Below, piece by piece: positions 62,739 to 64,000 of a stretch of 64,000 bases of DNA. The translations under genes were made by a program, and so were the position numbers. How positions within the stretch are numbered: position 1 is the stretch's first letter; every line of letters begins with the position of its first letter. The stretch is from Lachnospiraceae bacterium UBA7205 (GTDB taxonomy: Bacteria; Bacillota; Clostridia; Lachnospirales; Lachnospiraceae). The notes below the pieces were generated by a model that saw only the letters and a program-made list of their open reading frames with translations, was not told where the DNA came from and did no database searches. The stretch covers positions 47,958 to 111,957 of the forward strand of contig DKUL01000059.1 of NCBI GenBank assembly GCA_002490665.1. Reading direction: 5' to 3'.

Positions 62739-63956
62739 ATGTTGGAGAACAATATATTGGAAATCAAGGGAAAAGTAAACACGGCGCTCTGCTACGCAAA
62801 AGTCGTGGAGGAGGAAGCGGTCGAGCAGATTCGCAGGATGTGTGATTACGAGTTCACGCAGGGAAGCAGAATCCGCATCATGCCTGACGTCCATGCAGGA
62901 AAGGGGTGTACCATCGGGACGACCATGACAATCACCGACAAGGCAGTGCCCAATATTGTCGGCGTGGATATCGGCTGCGGCATGTACACGGTGAACCTCG
63001 GAAAGGACGATATTGATTTCGGGAAAATGGATGCGGCGGCGCACTTTATCCCATCGGGGATGAATGTGTGGGCAGGCAGGCAGGAGCGTTTTGATTTGCT
63101 GCAGCTTCGCTGCTACAGGAACTTAAAGGATGCAAAACGTCTCGAGCGCAGCCTTGGGACACTGGGCGGCGGAAACCATTTTATTGAGGTGGATGTGGCA
63201 CAGGACGGGACGAAATATCTCGTGATTCATTCCGGCAGCAGAAATCTCGGGAAGCAGGTTGCGGAATTCTACCAGCAGCTGGCAATCGAGCTGCACACAG
63301 GCAAGGAAGAATATTTTAAGAAAAGGGATGCCCTGATTGTGGCGTACAAGGCGGCAGGGCGCAGGAAGGAAATCCAGAAGGCGCTGAAGGAACTCAAGTG
63401 GGAGCACAGGGACTGCCTGATTCCGGAGGACTTGCGCTACCTGTACGGAACGTTTCTTGAGGATTATCTGCATGACGTGGAGCTCTGCCAGCAGTTTGCG
63501 AGACGAAACCGTGAGAAGATGGCAGAGGTGATTCTGGAAAAGACTGGAATGACAGGCACGGACGCATTTCATACAATCCACAACTACATTGACACCGACG
63601 AGATGATTCTGCGAAAGGGAGCAATCGCCGCCCATAAGGGCGAGAAAGTGTTAATTCCGATTAACATGAGGGACGGCAGCGTGCTTGCCGTCGGCAGGGG
63701 CAACCCGGAGTGGAACTACTCCGCGCCCCACGGAGCCGGACGGCTGATGTCACGCACCAAGGCAAAAGAAAATCTGTCCATGGAGGACTACCGCAGGATG
63801 ATGGAGGGCATTTACACCACTTCTGTCAACGAGGCGACGCTTGATGAGGCACCGATGGCATACAAATCGCTTGCGGACATTATCGACGTCATCAGGGAAT
63901 CCGTGGACGTCATCGACATTATGAAACCAATTTATAATTTTAAGGCATCCGATTAG
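62739..63956 (+). CDS. rtcB: RtcB family RNA ligase
   Basis: 405 residues. GTP- and Mn-dependent ligase joining 2',3'-cyclic phosphate (or 3'-phosphate) and 5'-OH RNA ends. Motifs: PDVHAGKGCTIGTTM, VGVDIGCGMYTV (metal ligands Asp and Cys), LGTLGGGNHFIEV, IHSGSRNLG, and the guanylylated His in APHGAGRLMSR. No RtcA cyclase or RtcR activator gene is adjacent, so it is a stand-alone copy. The start has AGGAGGAGG. The C-terminus is complete four bases before the window gap. Confidence 0.96.
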   Translation: MLENNILEIKGKVNTALCYAKVVEEEAVEQIRRMCDYEFTQGSRIRIMPDVHAGKGCTIGTTMTITDKAVPNIVGVDIGCGMYTVNLGKDDIDFGKMDAAAHFIPSGMNVWAGRQERFDLLQLRCYRNLKDAKRLERSLGTLGGGNHFIEVDVAQDGTKYLVIHSGSRNLGKQVAEFYQQLAIELHTGKEEYFKKRDALIVAYKAAGRRKEIQKALKELKWEHRDCLIPEDLRYLYGTFLEDYLHDVELCQQFARRNREKMAEVILEKTGMTGTDAFHTIHNYIDTDEMILRKGAIAAHKGEKVLIPINMRDGSVLAVGRGNPEWNYSAPHGAGRLMSRTKAKENLSMEDYRRMMEGIYTTSVNEATLDEAPMAYKSLADIIDVIRESVDVIDIMKPIYNFKASD

Positions 63957-64000
63957 TGCAGGACAAAAAAGTCCTCCTGTGCTGGCAGATGCCGGAACAG

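Noticed and set aside
63957..63985. Terminator after rtcB from AGGAC/GTCCT
   Set aside because: Only a five-base stem with an A loop and no T run on the plus strand; too weak, and the window ends here.
1..64000. CRISPR arrays, tRNA, rRNA
   Set aside because: No regularly spaced repeats and no tRNA- or rRNA-like segments were seen on either strand by eye.

Overview
The window reads as chromosomal DNA of a gut-type Firmicute, most likely a Lachnospiraceae (Clostridia). The evidence is moderate GC, strong GGAGG ribosome binding sites, YesM/YesN two-component systems, a split transketolase, a VTC/DUF4956 pair, MutS2, YhaM-type HD nuclease and many XRE regulators. No rRNA, tRNA, CRISPR array, phage or complete insertion sequence was seen. 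Most genes point rightwards; the exceptions are 27.2-27.5, 39.9-44.5 and 51.3-53.7 kb.

Layout. 0-3.4 kb: Hsp20, an HxlR regulator, and a TetR regulator overlapping a CrtI-like FAD oxidoreductase. 3.4-3.65 kb: a structured stretch that looks like the 5' part of a group II intron without its reverse transcriptase. 3.65-21.7 kb: an arabinofuranoside uptake and use locus. It has a YesM/YesN sensor pair, two paralogous sugar-binding lipoproteins, a DUF3592 protein, two permeases, a GH127 beta-L-arabinofuranosidase, L-arabinose isomerase, an FGGY kinase, split transketolase, a chemoreceptor and an HPr-like protein without the usual phospho-histidine. 21.8-27.2 kb: a VTC polyphosphate-polymerase-domain protein, DUF4956 membrane protein, Cthe_2159-type lipoprotein and OmpR-type two-component system, preceded by a TTTAAG-N5-CTTAAG direct repeat. 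27.2-39.9 kb: a surface glycan cluster under a palindrome-rich promoter with a divergent XRE regulator. It holds a Wzm/Wzt-type exporter, a GlfT2-like galactofuranosyltransferase, two polyprenyl-phosphate-type GT2 enzymes, large membrane proteins, and an aminotransferase/MaoC hydratase/GNAT acyltransferase set resembling the logic of anthrose synthesis.

39.9-44.5 kb (minus): mutS2 followed by a two-component system. 44.5-48.9 kb: a palindromic MITE-like element, a degenerate membrane-anchored HtrA/PDZ protein, a YhaM-like nuclease, another small palindromic element and an RlmD/RumA-type methyltransferase. 49.2-51.3 kb: XRE-DUF5680 regulator overlapping a radical SAM gene, then a TfoX-N protein. 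51.3-53.8 kb (minus): an ABC transporter whose ATPase carries an N-terminal XRE DNA-binding domain, with two operator-like sites 40 bp apart upstream. 54.1-61.0 kb: alpha/beta hydrolase, KAS III-like enzyme lacking two of three catalytic residues, a six-helix chemoreceptor and a hybrid histidine kinase with two receiver domains. 61.1-64.0 kb: GH3 NagZ-like hydrolase and RtcB RNA ligase.

Most promising for new biology: the HTH-ABC ATPase fusion with its paired operators; the aminotransferase/MaoC/acyltransferase cassette in a galactofuranose-type glycan cluster; the KAS III-like/hydrolase/chemoreceptor run; and the regulated VTC-DUF4956-Cthe_2159 operon. All functional assignments come from sequence motifs read by eye; no database search was run.
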